A stretch of DNA of 64,000 nt, from positions 9,121,485-9,185,484 of the forward strand of contig NC_049909.1 in assembly GCF_001411555.2 (NCBI RefSeq), written 5' to 3'. The stretch is from Juglans regia (taxonomy: Eukaryota > Streptophyta > Magnoliopsida > Fagales > Juglandaceae). Below are positions 44,384 to 55,920 of this stretch, piece after piece. The notes under the pieces were generated by a model, which made no database searches, was not told where the DNA came from, and was given only the letters and a program-made list of their open reading frames with translations. The translations under genes and the position numbers were made by a program. Position 1 is the first letter of the stretch; each line of letters opens with the position of its first letter.

Positions 44384-45502
44384 ATGCCACCTCGCCGTCG
44401 AGAACGAAATGTGTCAGATTTGAATGCAACCAATAATGAGAGGGAAGCAAATACGAGTTCTTCCGAAGTACTACGAGCAGCAGCGCATCAACTGATAGAC
44501 GATCTCGCACAGAATCCTTCGGGTCTTCAACGTAACAATAGTGAAGGAGGATGCACTTTCAAGCAATTTAATAGTACCCATCCCCCCACTTTTGATGGAA
44601 GAAGCGATTCCAATGCAGCTGAAGATTGGATGCAGGACATTGAAGAGATATTCAGTGTTTTGGAGTGCACCGACCAACAAAAAGTTCGATTTGCAGCTTT
44701 TAAATTAATCGGAGAAGCGAAGAGATGGTGGAACTCTGAGAAAGCCATCAGAGAAGCTGATGGAACTGGAGTAGTAAGCTGGCCTCACTTTAAGCAAAAC
44801 TTTTTCGACCGTTTCTTTCCGAGGGCAGACCGGGAAGCTAGAGCCCGAGAGTTTGCTAACTTGGTGCAAGGGATCATGACGGTACGCTAGTATGCTGCAA
44901 AATTTGCAGAGTTATCACGTTTCGCCCCATATTTGATCCCGGATGAAGAGAAGAAGGCCAGGAAGTTTGAAGAAGGCCTGAATTTCCAAATATATGAACG
45001 GGTAACGGTCTTGCAGATTCAGAGTTTTTCGGAGTTAGTGCACAAGGCAATTCTAGTAGAACAAAATATTAAGAGGGGTGTGGAATTGCAAGAAACAAGA
45101 AAGAGAACTACTCTACAAGGATCCTCGGGTATGGATCAAGGGCCATGGAAGAAGAGAAATGAAGGGAGCAACTCAGGTCAAAAGCGAATGCAAGGGTTTC
45201 AATCGAATAACCTCTGCAATTTTTGTAATAGTGCACACACGGGAGAGTGCAGAAAAGAAATGAGGACATGTTTTCGATGTGGAAAGTCCGGACATTTTAT
45301 CAAAGATTGTCCTTTGCTTCTGTCGGATAACAGGAAGCCTAACCCACCTCTAGTTTCCCAACAGACAAGTCAAGGAAATAATCAACGTAGAATGGGACCA
45401 GCCCGAGTGTTTGCTTTAACATCTGAAGATGCGGAGGACGACAACAATGCAATCACAGGTACCTCACTCTTTTTCTCCTTGAAAGCTTTATGTCTTAGTT
45501 GA
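44384..45502 (+). pseudogene. Gag of the gag-only element, with one internal stop
   Basis: Frame of 372 codons with a single TAG at 44888-44890 (codon 169). Before it: residues 1-168, including AEDWMQDIEEIFSVLEC and KRWWNS, the start of the retrotransposon Gag domain. After it, same frame: [20 protein letters not shown], then two zinc knuckles, [12 protein letters not shown] (278-289) and [14 protein letters not shown] (296-309). Gag would build the particle and bind RNA. It ends at [14 protein letters not shown], where a pol-carrying relative continues into protease. The start ATG is one base after TTTTTCCAG, a good splice acceptor. The stop sits at a position where relatives have a Gln; a C-to-T change in a CAG (CHG methylation) context would explain it. 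Either this copy is dead or the codon is suppressed. Confidence 0.88.
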
Positions 45503-46055
45503 GTTAGGATTAATCATGCTTGCTTGGAACGTTTCTAGTAGTATAGTTTAGAATATTGAAGTTTAGTTGAAGAGGTTTGCAAAGGGTTTTAGACACAATA
45601 TTTTATATCTATGAGACTCCTTTAGCTTTAGGTGTTTGATGGGTTAGTTTTTGTTTCGAAAGCGAGAAGTTAGGAAAAGTATGGTTGAAAGTAGGTTCTT
45701 CTTTGAATTCCGGAATTTTGTGAACTGAAGTTGCTTAGACTTAAGTTTGGAACTTTGATTATATTATTCTGCGGAGGTTCTAAAAATTATTTTGGGAGTT
45801 CTCTTTTAGTTAATTGTGAGGTTAGTTGTTGGTGAAGCTTAGTTCTCTTTTAGTTATTATTTTGGGGCTTGCAAATCTATGACTATAAACTCATACAGTT
45901 AGGTTTGGACTTGAGGTAGCGTTTGAAATCAACACTTGGATTTTAGAGATTGCTGAGTTGAAGATTATCGGAAAGTAAGGATTGTTGAAAAATGAAGGAT
46001 TGCTGTACTAGACGTGATTTTGAGTGCAGCAAATTTTGAGGACAAAATTTTTTTT
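45503..46055 (+). other. non-coding 3' part of internal region
   Basis: Follows the gag stop. The first bases, read in a shifted frame, give KLYVLVELG, reminiscent of the protease YVLVDSG with the catalytic Asp changed, so pol appears to have been lost from this point. The rest has no recognisable motif and ends in a U-box, GAGGACAAAATTTTTTTT. Confidence 0.55.
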
Positions 46056-46068
46056 AAGGGGGGGAGGA
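46056..46068 (+). other. PPT of gag-only element
   Basis: AAGGGGGGGAGGA directly before the 3' LTR; same tract in LARD-2 (62406-62418). Confidence 0.9.
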
Positions 46069-49000
46069 TGTAACACCCGGGCCAGCCAAGCGACTTTACA
46101 AATTATTTTTGAGTTTTAGTTAAAATCATTTGGGATTACGAGTAAAAATTTTTTTTTTATAAGAGAGTCTGAGCCTAAGATATTTTTGGCGGTGTATAAT
46201 TTTTTTTTATAGTAAGTTTGATATTTAGTTTTTAAAGCTTAATGGATCAAGTTGTTATTCATCAAAATTTATGGGATAATTATATCTATATATATATATA
46301 TATTTTATTTATTTTTAGTTGATTAGAGACCCAAAACTTTAGATTAAAGCAATGCCTTAATCTCGTTTAGAGCCCAGCCGTGGGATCGCGCGGGTCCAGA
46401 CTCCATCGCACGGTTTGCATCCAATTTCCTTTTTCATGCACGTATCTCCCTTCTCCATCTTTAGGTTTCATCTGTTTCCCTCTTATAGTTCTTATATATA
46501 TTAAGCATTTCTCAACCCTAAAATAAGTGCCGCTGCCCTCTTCATCACCCTCAGCCATCCAAACTCCTAGCATCCATCCTCCACTGTGAACCGCGGCTAC
46601 CACCCCAACCAAGAGACAAACGACCGAAACCACCTTGTTCTTACAGCTTAAAGCAGAAAAGCAGAGCATTTGCTTCCTCCACGTCGTTCTTCCCCGAACC
46701 CATGTCCACGCGGAACCTCAGCCGCCACCCAATGCCTGCATAGCATCTGTTGCAAGCCACGGAAACCCTCTGCCTTAGACAACCGAAACAGAGCCATGCC
46801 TACAGCCACCCCAACTCCTCGGTGCCACCTGCCACAGCTCTTCCACGCCCAGCTTTGCGCCATAACACCTCTGCTTAGCCGCTTCTCCGCCACACGAAAC
46901 CGAGAACCACCCCACCTCACGGAGAAGTCTCTGTTTCCTGCACCAAAAACAGGGCATTTACTGAACTACCGTAAACCACTGCATAACCAGCACCTGATTG
47001 CACCGAAAAACACCATAAAATCAACGGAAACCGCCAGTCGTGACATCCCCGTCACCCTGCGTAGATCGGTGAGCCCAGACCCTCCGCCATATGCATTTCC
47101 TCTCGGTTGCTCTCTCTCTCTCATCTCGCACTCTCCGAACTCTCTCTACCTCTCTCGTGCGCTTTCGCCGCCCAGCGTAGGTGGCCTCGCCACTGCATGC
47201 TCTCCTCGGTGCCCAGCAGCACCACCATAGTTCCTGCATCTGCCCAGCTCGCCGCCAGCGCGGCTCCATCTCTCGGTAAGTGCTGCTGCCGGCAATCACT
47301 GGGTGATTTCCGTGTTTTGTGTGTGCAGCAGTTTTTGTTTTCCTTTGTAAGTGATTTACGTACATATATATATATATATTATATTTCATAGATATATATA
47401 GTGGTAACTTGATAGTTGAAGTTATTTCCAAATTTATCCCTTTACATTCAAAGTGTGTTTCCGGATGAAGGGTATTTTTTTATTTATGTATTTTTGTTGT
47501 GGTGTTGAAATGAGTTTTGGTTTTAAGTTTCATAAAACATTATTTTGTGTAGAAAATATTTTAACAATATTGTTAACAAAAAGAGGTAAACCTATTTTTT
47601 AAGAGAGGAGTTTTGCATGGCGTATTTTTTAAGACTTTTAGAGTAATCTAAGTATTCTATTAATTTATAATATATTGTTGGTACTATAGATATTTTGGAA
47701 TATTACTCTTTATTGAGTTCCGCAAATGCCTAAATACTTGCTCGATTAAATCTCTTATTGGTACGAATTTGATTAAGTGGATATTGGTGGCTTTAGAAAA
47801 TGGTGGTATTATAGAAATTATTAGAATTCTAGGTTTTGAGGATTTAAATAGGTTCTTAGGTTCAACTATCGAAATACGGATTGATTGAAAATTTACAGAA
47901 TTTACGAAATTTTATAGGTGACGATTAATATTTGTTCGGCTTCGTTGAGGAATCTTGAAAGACTAAAGAGTTCCAGGTAAGCGGGGTTCCTATGCTAGAT
48001 TTGCATAAAAATAAAATGGTCTGAGGTTGATTTTTGAAAATGAACATGTTTATTATAAAAATATACTTGAACTACCTCAGTTATTTGTTCTGCATTACTC
48101 ATGAGATTCTGTTTAAGAATAAAGTATTTTCTGGCATGACTGGTGTAGACATGAGCTATTTTGCATTTTGCTTCTAAACTCTGAAAAAGAGAGCGAATAT
48201 GAAAGTTTGTGCATAAAATAGTGTTTTGTGATTTCTGAAAACTCTGTTCTGTTCTGAAGATGGTCTGTACTCTGATATGATATGCTTTCTGAAAACTCTG
48301 TTCTGTTCTGAAGGTGTTCCGTATTCTGATATGATGTGATTTTTGAAAACTTTTGGCATGACATTCTGAATTGGGATGTGGTTTGTGGATGGTGACCTAT
48401 TTGACCTACCACGGGTGCTAATAGTGGCTTCTGTTTGGGTTGGTACCAACTGTTCTGTTTCTGGTGCACCCACTTTGGAAACAAAGTGGTTTTCTGGTGG
48501 TCTTTCCTGTGTGCACACTCGGGGCTCCGAGAATAAATAAGGGGAAGATTCACATTCTGTTTCTGCTCGGTTAGCTACCGGGGTTTGCACAACCCTACCA
48601 TGGGGGTTAAACATGGCCTCTGATGCGATATGATACTCTGGTACGATGGTGGTCAGTTATGCTATGCCAAAAGAATTTGAATAAGAATATTTTTGAACTT
48701 TCGCTCTGATATTTTTATAACATGTTCTGACTCTGCATTCTGCAAATATAAAGTGCTTTGTTCTGCATTATGAAATCTGTAAATGCTCATGTTTGCATAC
48801 TAGTATATGCTCTCTGCTTACTGAGTTGTTGATAACTCACCCCTATCTCCACAATATGTTTCAGATAATTTTTGATGCAACAGCTGGAAATCAGGAATAG
48901 GAAATATTTGCAAATTTTGTGGATCATAGAAGACTATGTGCCCTAGGGTACAATGACTTTTGGAGAGTCTTTTGGTAGCGTTGATATTTTATGTGATTTC

Positions 49001-49228
49001 GGTATGTTGAGTATTGGATATTTTTAGTCCTTGTGGAAAAGTTTATCTATATCAATGAGACACCACTGATGTGCCCTTATGTAGGAACATGGATATTTGT
49101 ATTGAACAAATAGGTTAATATGTTATGGAGATTCTGGTTTATTTTTAAAAAAGTTTTATTTGGAAATGATTTTTTTTTTTTTGGTGATATGAGTTAACTC
49201 TCCGGACCTTCGAGGCCGGAGCGTTACA
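46069..49228 (+). repeat. 3' LTR of gag-only element
   Basis: 3160 bp, near-identical to the 5' LTR; most differences are C/T or G/A (e.g. near 46371, 46797, 47093, 48600, 49210). All modules repeated: TATA 46493-46501, donor-like block 47975-47998, hairpin 48470-48489, inverted repeat 48822-48839, TTTCAG ending 48864. Confidence 0.95.
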
Positions 49229-50354
49229 ATATGCATACTCATGAAATCTGTGTGGAAAAGGAAAAATATGTTCTGACATGCATTGTGTAGACATGAGCTA
49301 ATTTCTGTCATATGGTTTCTGAAATCTGAAAATGAGCGATATTGAGAATCTGAAAAGGTGTGCATTTATTTAGAAAGATGTTCTGGCTTTTGTTTTCAGT
49401 GTGTAAACTGTCTGACTCTGTTTTGGTACTCTGTATTATTTTGATATAACATCTGAAAACCTTTGGCATGGTGTACTGGTATTTGTATCTAACTCTGTCT
49501 CTGCTTTGCTCTGCTCTGCTCTATTATGCTCTGCTCTGTTTGGGTTGGTACCAATTTCTCTGTCTCTGAGTGCACCCACTTTGGAAACAAAGTGGTTTTA
49601 TTGTGGTCTTTCCTGTGTGCACACTCGGGGCTCCGAGAAGAATAAAGGAAAGATTTCACCTCTATCTCTGCCTGGTTTGGCCACTGGGGTTAGCACAACC
49701 CTACCACGGGGGTGAAACATGGTCTCTGCTCTGTTTGATGCTCTGTTTTGATCTGATGATGATATTCAGTTTATGTTATGCCAAAGTATTATGGGTTTTA
49801 CTTGTCTTAAAACCATCGCTATGTTACTTTTGAAAGTATGTTCTGTTCTGCATGATAACTCTAGAAAATATTTTATTCTGCATGCTATACTTTGTAAATG
49901 CTCATGTTTGCACGCTAGCATATGACTTCTGCTTACTAAGTTGTTGATAACTCACCCCCTATCATTATAATATTTTTCAGATGATGTGGAGAGTCCAAAT
50001 GAGGACCTGGATTAGATTGGTGAACGTGTTTAAGCTGAGGAGATGTTGTTAGAAGAAGGACTTCTGATTCTGATATTCTTAGTTAAAATGTCTTTGAGTT
50101 TTATTTATATCTTGGGTTTCGGTAAGATTTGTGAAATTATTGGTTGGGTTATTATGACTACTGGGAGATTTCGGACTCCTTAGTTTATTTTAGCTGCAGT
50201 AATGACTTTGTGGAGTTTTCAATGTGGTTATTTAGAACACTTGATATTGAGTTTTGCTATTAAAGATTTGAGTTTTATTTTAGTTGTGTTGGAAAAATAA
50301 GTTCTTAAGAGACAGGTAGTAAGTCTCCAGACCAACCGGGTTTGGGGCGTTACA

Positions 50355-51005
50355 ACAAATTTGCATACTCTTGTATAAAATGATGAATAAGAATAATTTT
50401 CAATTAACTATCGAAAAAAGTTTTTGGATGTTTGTGGAGATTTGCTAACAAACAGAGAGAATTAAATTCAATTAGTCATATGAGTAAAGTATAATGAATA
50501 ATTAGGTGAAATCGATTTCTTAGAAATTTTCTTTTCCATTGATTTAATCTTTGAACAATATCTTTATTTTCTCTTGAATTTTTTTTTAAAATTAATTTTA
50601 TTTTAATATATAATTATAAATATTTTAGTGATTTTTTTAAATAAAATCAAGATTAGTATAATTTTGATATTTGTTAAAAGTAAGTTATCAATATCTGAAG
50701 ACGATACTCTTTTCATCACTTTATTATAAAACTACTACATTATACACTTATAATTATACACCGATCAATTGTACCCATTCCGACAATTGACCACGTCCTG
50801 GGCTCCCATCTGATTGATCATCAAAGGACAAATTTTTATATTTTCTGGCATCCTTTATGGAGAAAAGCAGACACGCGAATGCGCGGGACGGCGTGGGTCA
50901 TGGTTTAAAGCATTTAATTATAAATGACTTTGTAAACTTTTTATTTTAAACTTTTGCAAACTAACTGTGAAGACCAAACAAATATTCTTTAAAGAATAGT
51001 GGCAG
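50355..51005. other. AT-rich flank; right part duplicated from unit 1
   Basis: 50355-50730 has no feature I can support. 50733-51005 repeats 20229-20502 (GATCAATTGTACCCATT, GACGGCGTGGGTCATGG and following). Confidence 0.55.
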
Positions 51006-51325
51006 TTTTTTTTTTATTTTTTTTATTTTTTTATTTTTATTTTAAGAAGTAGAAATACTTGTAATATATTAAGGATAATATTGCCATTCAGCCATTACAC
51101 GATCTGAAATACAAAGAATAATAAAGTCACTATCAATCTTTTCTTCATCTAACAACATTGCTTCCCTTACGAGCCGATGTGCAACTTGCATCACTTTTGA
51201 CATGTCTTACCCTCCAGTCAATTCCATGCATCACATGTTTGATGTCTACACTAATAGGATTGTAGCTGTCCACTTCTTCTTTCGGATTATGTATGGCAAT
51301 CACAACCTGTGAAGAGTCAAAAACT
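51006..51325 (-). pseudogene. LINE 3' end (unit 2)
   Basis: T-tract 51006-51045 (poly(A) tail on the minus strand), then the RNase H-like end: SYNPISVDIKHVMHGIDWRV and RHVKSDA, with deletions relative to unit 1. It is cut at about 51318 by the next element, after GAAGAGTCA. Confidence 0.75.
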
Positions 51326-52765
51326 TGACTCACTCAAAAATAATAGCACAACATGAGGATGTCGCGTAATAATTAGGAATAAATTCTTAGATCGTCTCCT
51401 CAGAAAAGTTACTTAAAATCAAACTTGTTTATAATGGTAAAAATATTTACAAAGAGAAAATAAAAATAATGGTATGTGCAATGGATGGAAGAGTGCAACA
51501 AGAATGAAAAAGGTACTAGTCATGGATTAGATTCATATTTTTGAATTTTTGAGTGTCAAAATGAAATGTAAAAAAAACTAACAAATTGAAATTAACAATA
51601 AAAAAAATGAACTAAACTAAACAATCTTAATTAATCTGAAAATTAAATAATAAAACAGAAATTATTTAAGTCCTAATTAAGCTTTAATCGGTCTAATATG
51701 CAATGGAACTGCGAGATTAATAAAACTAATTTAAGAATTAAACTAGATTAAAAAGTAATTGATAAAAAATGAACTGAAAATTGAAAAGCCACACAATCAA
51801 GATTCTAGGGTTCATCATTGTATTCAAATCACAAATTCTCAAAATTAATCCATAGCAATTGTAGTCATTGTTAAATGAAAGTTTAAAGAAGCGAAAAAAA
51901 TAAATAACATGAAGTAAATAAACAGTAAATAAAATGCCCAAAAGTCTAAGCCAAATATTTCAAAAATAAATCACAAACTTTAAACTAAATTAAATAAATA
52001 GTAGAGAGTGAAAAGAGTAAGCAAAATGAATGGAGATGGAGGTGGTAGGCAATGGAAGAGGCGGCTAGAGAGGCAATTGGACCTTGGAAGAGTTCTTCAA
52101 ATGTGCAGCACTGCTCTCCAATATCTCCAATTTCGTGCTAATGATATGCTTAAATAGGGTAGAAAAGAAACCATAATGTCTTCATATTCCGGCACACAAA
52201 ATCGCTTAAATTTTAGGACTCGACTTGGCAGCCATGTACGCACTTCAGGAGTTCGAATTTGGAAATTATTATTAGAGACAACTTTGTATCCCTTTAAGAT
52301 TGATTTCTAACGCATCAAGAATCGTATCAATCTGATATTTAAGCGGAAAGTTATGATTAAAAGACTAAAGTATGTCCATTCTATCTCCTAATGCATTTTG
52401 AACTCTGATCCGAATTACTCTCAAACCCCATTATTATCCTTATTTGAAGAGTCCTACATTCGTTGAAACTTCTTAGGTTATTTCAATGTCTTGCCCACTT
52501 GAAAGTCTTTTGAATTTGAAATTAAAAATAAAATAAAATAAGAATAATAGAATATTAAAAATATATTGTGCATGTGAATGAACAATGTCCAATTAAATCA
52601 CAAGTTATAAAATTAAGTATAAATCATGTTATTAACCAATTTAAATCATAACTAAGATTTATTCATCTTAACCATTTTTTCATCTAAAACCAATAATAAT
52701 GTAATGAAATAAATAAAATATATTGGTTCTAAATGTATAAAATATGCAATAATTCAGTAAAATCA
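51326..52765 (-). repeat. 3' LTR of the Tat/Athila-like element
   Basis: 1440 bp, minus-strand TGATTTTACTG...GAGTGAGTCA. 52120-52520 aligns with the solo LTR at 22905-24015 and includes the uninterrupted MITE site at 52138-52145. The LTR end with GAGGAGACGATCTAAG is typical of this group. Confidence 0.65.
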
Positions 52766-53831
52766 CACCCTCCAACTAGCGTTTTGCTAATCCATGAGCA
52801 AAATAGTGAAAATTAATTGAGATGAATATTGCATAAAGATCGAAATCTAAACATAAACAATCAAACATAATTATGAATTCTTACAAAAGTGACACGTTAC
52901 TACTCAATCCCCAGGGGCTATACCCACCAAGACCATCTCAACAATCTTTCATATAGAATTGAGGCAAATGTCTCAGAACTCAAATGTATGTGTGGAGCTA
53001 AACTGGTTGTGTGTTCCTCATTATTAGCCATGATTTGTCATAGAATTTTTCAACGTTAAAATTAATCATTGCTGATTCTAACTACCTCAGAGACCAAGGG
53101 ACTAACCGTTTTCACGCCAGCTCTATTTTTAAAGGTTGAACACTCAACCCCCAAAGTCTTGGGAAACTGTTTCTAGCCCTTGACTTAGGAAATCTAACTA
53201 AGCCGCCTTTATCTATTTTTTTTTCTATTCTTTTCAAATCTTTTTTTTTTCTTTCTTTTCCTTTTTTTTTCCTTTTTTCCTTTTTGAAGCATGGCTCGGT
53301 AGTCCTGCAGTTTACTTGTCCTATGTTAAATCAATGAACAGTAAATAAGGTACACTATAAGCGTAAGCATGTGCAAAATATCCTTCAAAATTTGCCCTTC
53401 GTTCTACAAAAATCTTATCAAGTCTTATCTCAATAAGTATAGCATCCCAGTGTTTCAAGCTACACATTAACAAAATATGATGCATAAAAAAATATGCTCT
53501 ATGCTTAAGTTTTAAAATAAATCTTCACAAAATGATTTCGCTCAACTACTTCACCAAGATGCTTAGATTTCACAAAATACTTGAAATAGAGTGTGTGTCA
53601 ATCATGTGTATCAATGCATATCACATTAATGCAATTTTTTTTTTTTTTAATTTTGTGCACACGCGCTACCCGTGAGAGACATGGTCCTCAACGAATCGAA
53701 CGAAAGAAAATAAAGTGCACAGGAATAAGCAAGCAAAATAAAAAAATGAACATAAAATATAAAATCAAAGCAAAACAACAAATAAAAAAAAAACAAAATG
53801 CAAGTAAAGAAAGCTGTAAAGGGTGAAAAGA
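52766..53831 (-). other. PPT and 3' UTR of the Tat/Athila-like element
   Basis: PPT GCTAGTTGGAGGGTG (minus, 52766-52780). The UTR holds a long polypyrimidine stretch on the plus strand (53215-53285) and an A-rich stretch (53750-53810). No coding motif. Confidence 0.55.
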
Positions 53832-54117
53832 TCAAAACAGTTCCCTGGAATCTTGCACAAGCAAGATCTCTTCGTGTGGATCAAAGTCCTTCAGAAATGG
53901 CTTTAGACGTTGTCCATTGATAGTGAAGCTATTTCCATTCTTCGGATTGACAATGTCTACCGCCACGTGAGGATGAACTCCATCGAGATTTCGGCTTCTT
54001 GGGAAAAGGATACAGTCTTGAATTGTAAAGGAGCACTTTCTGATCAGAGATAAGATGTTTGTCATGGATCTTCTTGTTATGCAAGGCCTTCATTTGCTCC
54101 TTTGCCAAGCCGGAGTT
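53832..54117 (-). pseudogene. integrase C-terminal remnant
   Basis: Reads SGLAKEQMKALHNKKIHDKH and then, after a frame break, PHVAVDIVNPKNGNSFTING and QRLKPFL, the end of integrase in Tat/Athila-like elements. It follows the protease region with nothing between. Confidence 0.75.
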
Positions 54118-54706
54118 ATCGTAGGCCTCTATTTATTTCTTTAAGCTCTGAAATCACTTCAACAACATGCACCTCTAACTTGTCGCAATCACCAGACATT
54201 TTGCAAGTATTGACCACATTCATTTCCAATGTCATATTCACGAATGTGAGTTTCAGCACTCCACTTCGACAATTTATCAGTGCATTGGAGGTAGCAAGGA
54301 ATGGGTGTCCAAGGATGACAAACGCTTGGGAAATAGTAGTGGCTAGTTGCTGCATATCAAGAACTACAAGATCCACTGGGTAGTAAAATTTGTCCACCTA
54401 GACCAGCACATTCTCAACAATACCCCTCGGCACCTTGACTGATCTATCAGCTAACTGTAGCTTGATGGAGGTATTTTTTAGCTCACCTAATCCCAACTGC
54501 TCATACATTGAGAACGGTAGCAAGTTCACACTACTCCCCAAATCAAGTAAAGCTCTCCCAATGCGTGACTCACCAATCATAATGGAAATGTGGGGAGAGT
54601 TGGGATCTCCAAACTTCTGAGGAGTCTCGCTCAATATCAATGCGTTGACTTGCTCCGTTAGGAAAGCTTTCTTCTTTACATTCAGCTTCCTCTTCACTGT
54701 GCACAA
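54116..54706 (-). pseudogene. retropepsin (protease) domain remnant
   Basis: CTVKRKLNVKKKAFLTEQ, then RALLDLGSSVNLLPFSMYEQ with DLG in place of DTG/DSG as is common in this group, then KLQLADRSVKVPRGIVENVL. A TAG stop at 54395-54397 separates it from VDKFYYPVDLVVLD and ILGHPFLATSNALINCRSG. Protease would cut Gag-Pol; this copy is broken. Confidence 0.8.
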
Positions 54707-54832
54707 GTCCTTTAGAAATTTTGCATATGAATAAACTTGTTATATGACATCCAAGAGTGGAATATTAATCTTTACTTGCTTGAAAATCTTTTGAATCTCA
54801 GTGTGGTATTTATTCTTTTGGCTAGCTGCCAA

Positions 54833-55080
54833 TCACTGAGGATAGGGAACCACAGGTTGGTACCCCCTACTAGTTTCAGCATCTACACTCATAGTCTTCT
54901 TCAGCTTCGGTCTCACTACCTCTGATTCTTTTTCAGCTACATCAGTCTTTGTTACATCTTCAGGTGCAAGAGCAACTACTTGTCTGTCAATGGTCATCTC
55001 TGGTTGGAGAACTTCCTTTCCACTCCTCAAAGTAAGAACGGCCTTCGCTGTCTCAAACATCTCCCCTGAGACATTATGCA
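54833..55080 (-). pseudogene. gag-protease spacer remnant
   Basis: Contains AVLTLRSGKEV and YQPVVPYPQ, motifs of the end of gag in Tat/Athila-like elements. Frame breaks follow before the protease (54707-54832). The left boundary toward gag is LARD-2. Confidence 0.7.
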
Positions 55081-55920
55081 TGTAACACTCCGTATTTTAG
55101 TGTATTTTTAACTGAATGATTATTTGTTATTAATTCAAAAATTGATTCTCTTGTTTTAAATTTTCAGATTTTAGTGCGTTTATTTTTATGATTTTTTTAA
55201 CTCGTGAAAATTAAATTTGACATGTTTCCTTAATATTAATAATTGTTATGCATTTAAATTTCTCTTTATTTTAAATTAATTTATTGTTGGGTTTAATTAT
55301 TTATTTTCATTTTAATCACTACGTTTGAATTATTTTATTTTACTTGTTTTGGAATCATTTCCGTTGGATCCTTTTTGTGTGACCCAAGATGTGAGGATTG
55401 GACTTCATTTATTTCCCTCACTTTTTCTTTTCTCCCTATTTTATTTTCTTCTCACTTGCTTTCCCGCGCGACGCCCCCTCCCTCTCTCTCCCCGTGCATT
55501 TTTCTCCTATCCATCCAGCCACCGTCACGCGCCACCGTGATCGTTACCGCCCATCCCATTCGCTTCCCCATCGGCCAACGACCACCACCCTCCAATCTCA
55601 ACCCCTAACTCGCTGCTGTTCTCCACCACGAGAAGCTTAAAGCCGTGGCCTTCTATTCGCTCGAGCGCCGCCGTCGCGCCTCCACCGGCCACCATTTCTT
55701 AACCACTTCATCCTCGACCTCCCAGCTACCTAATGCACTCATCCTTGGCTCCGATCTATCACCGGTGAAGCCCATCTATCTCCATCTCAGATTTGGCCTT
55801 CAACCGTAGCCCAGGCCACTACCCATGGCCAACCACCACCACCGCTAGCTTCACCGACATCCCTAAGCCCTACCCTAGCAATCTCAGGTCTTGGTTTGTC
55901 ACCGTTCAAAAGTGAGTTTT

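Larger units (their letters stand above)
40781..49228 (+). mobile_element. gag-only LTR retrotransposon (TR-GAG type), 8448 bp, TSD ATATG
   Basis: Perfect ATATG duplication at 40776-40780 and 49229-49233. 5' LTR 40781-43937 (3157 bp), PBS 43940-43951, gag 44384-45502, PPT 46056-46068, 3' LTR 46069-49228 (3160 bp). The internal region is only 2131 bp and carries no RT, RNase H or integrase. The LTRs differ at about 20 positions by eye (around 0.7%), so it inserted recently. Elements with LTRs, PBS, PPT and gag but no pol have been described as TR-GAG; this one must have been copied by another element's Pol. LTRs make up three quarters of its length. The gag resembles those of Tekay/Del-type chromoviruses. 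Confidence 0.92.
39037..50354 (+). mobile_element. solo LTR (about 2865 bp) split by the gag-only element
   Basis: Starts TGTAACACCCCGTATTTTT and ends TTTGGGGCGTTACA. With 40781-49228 and one ATATG removed it is about 2865 bp. Flanking pentamers are ACTAA (39032-39036) and ACAAA (50355-50359), a one-mismatch target duplication. Its 5' 1.7 kb resembles the LTRs of LARD-2 (shared GACCCAAGATGTGAGGATTGG and CCGGACTGAGTCCGA). It carries the donor-like block (40649-40672), hairpin (49576-49595), inverted repeat (49937-49954) and TTTTTCAG ending 49980. Confidence 0.75.
51326..55080 (-). mobile_element. Tat/Athila-like Ty3/gypsy element with internal deletion, 5' end cut by LARD-2
   Basis: On the minus strand: gag end and spacer (55080-54833), protease (54706-54116), then directly the integrase C-terminus (54117-53832), UTR (53831-52781), PPT (52766-52780) and LTR (52765-51326). 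RT, RNase H and the integrase core are missing. The 5' LTR and most of gag are replaced by LARD-2 sequence at 55081. It is inserted in the unit-2 LINE. Confidence 0.75.

Noticed and set aside
54102..54383. Plus-strand open frame opposite the protease remnant
   Set aside because: Antisense shadow of a recognisable minus-strand protease region.
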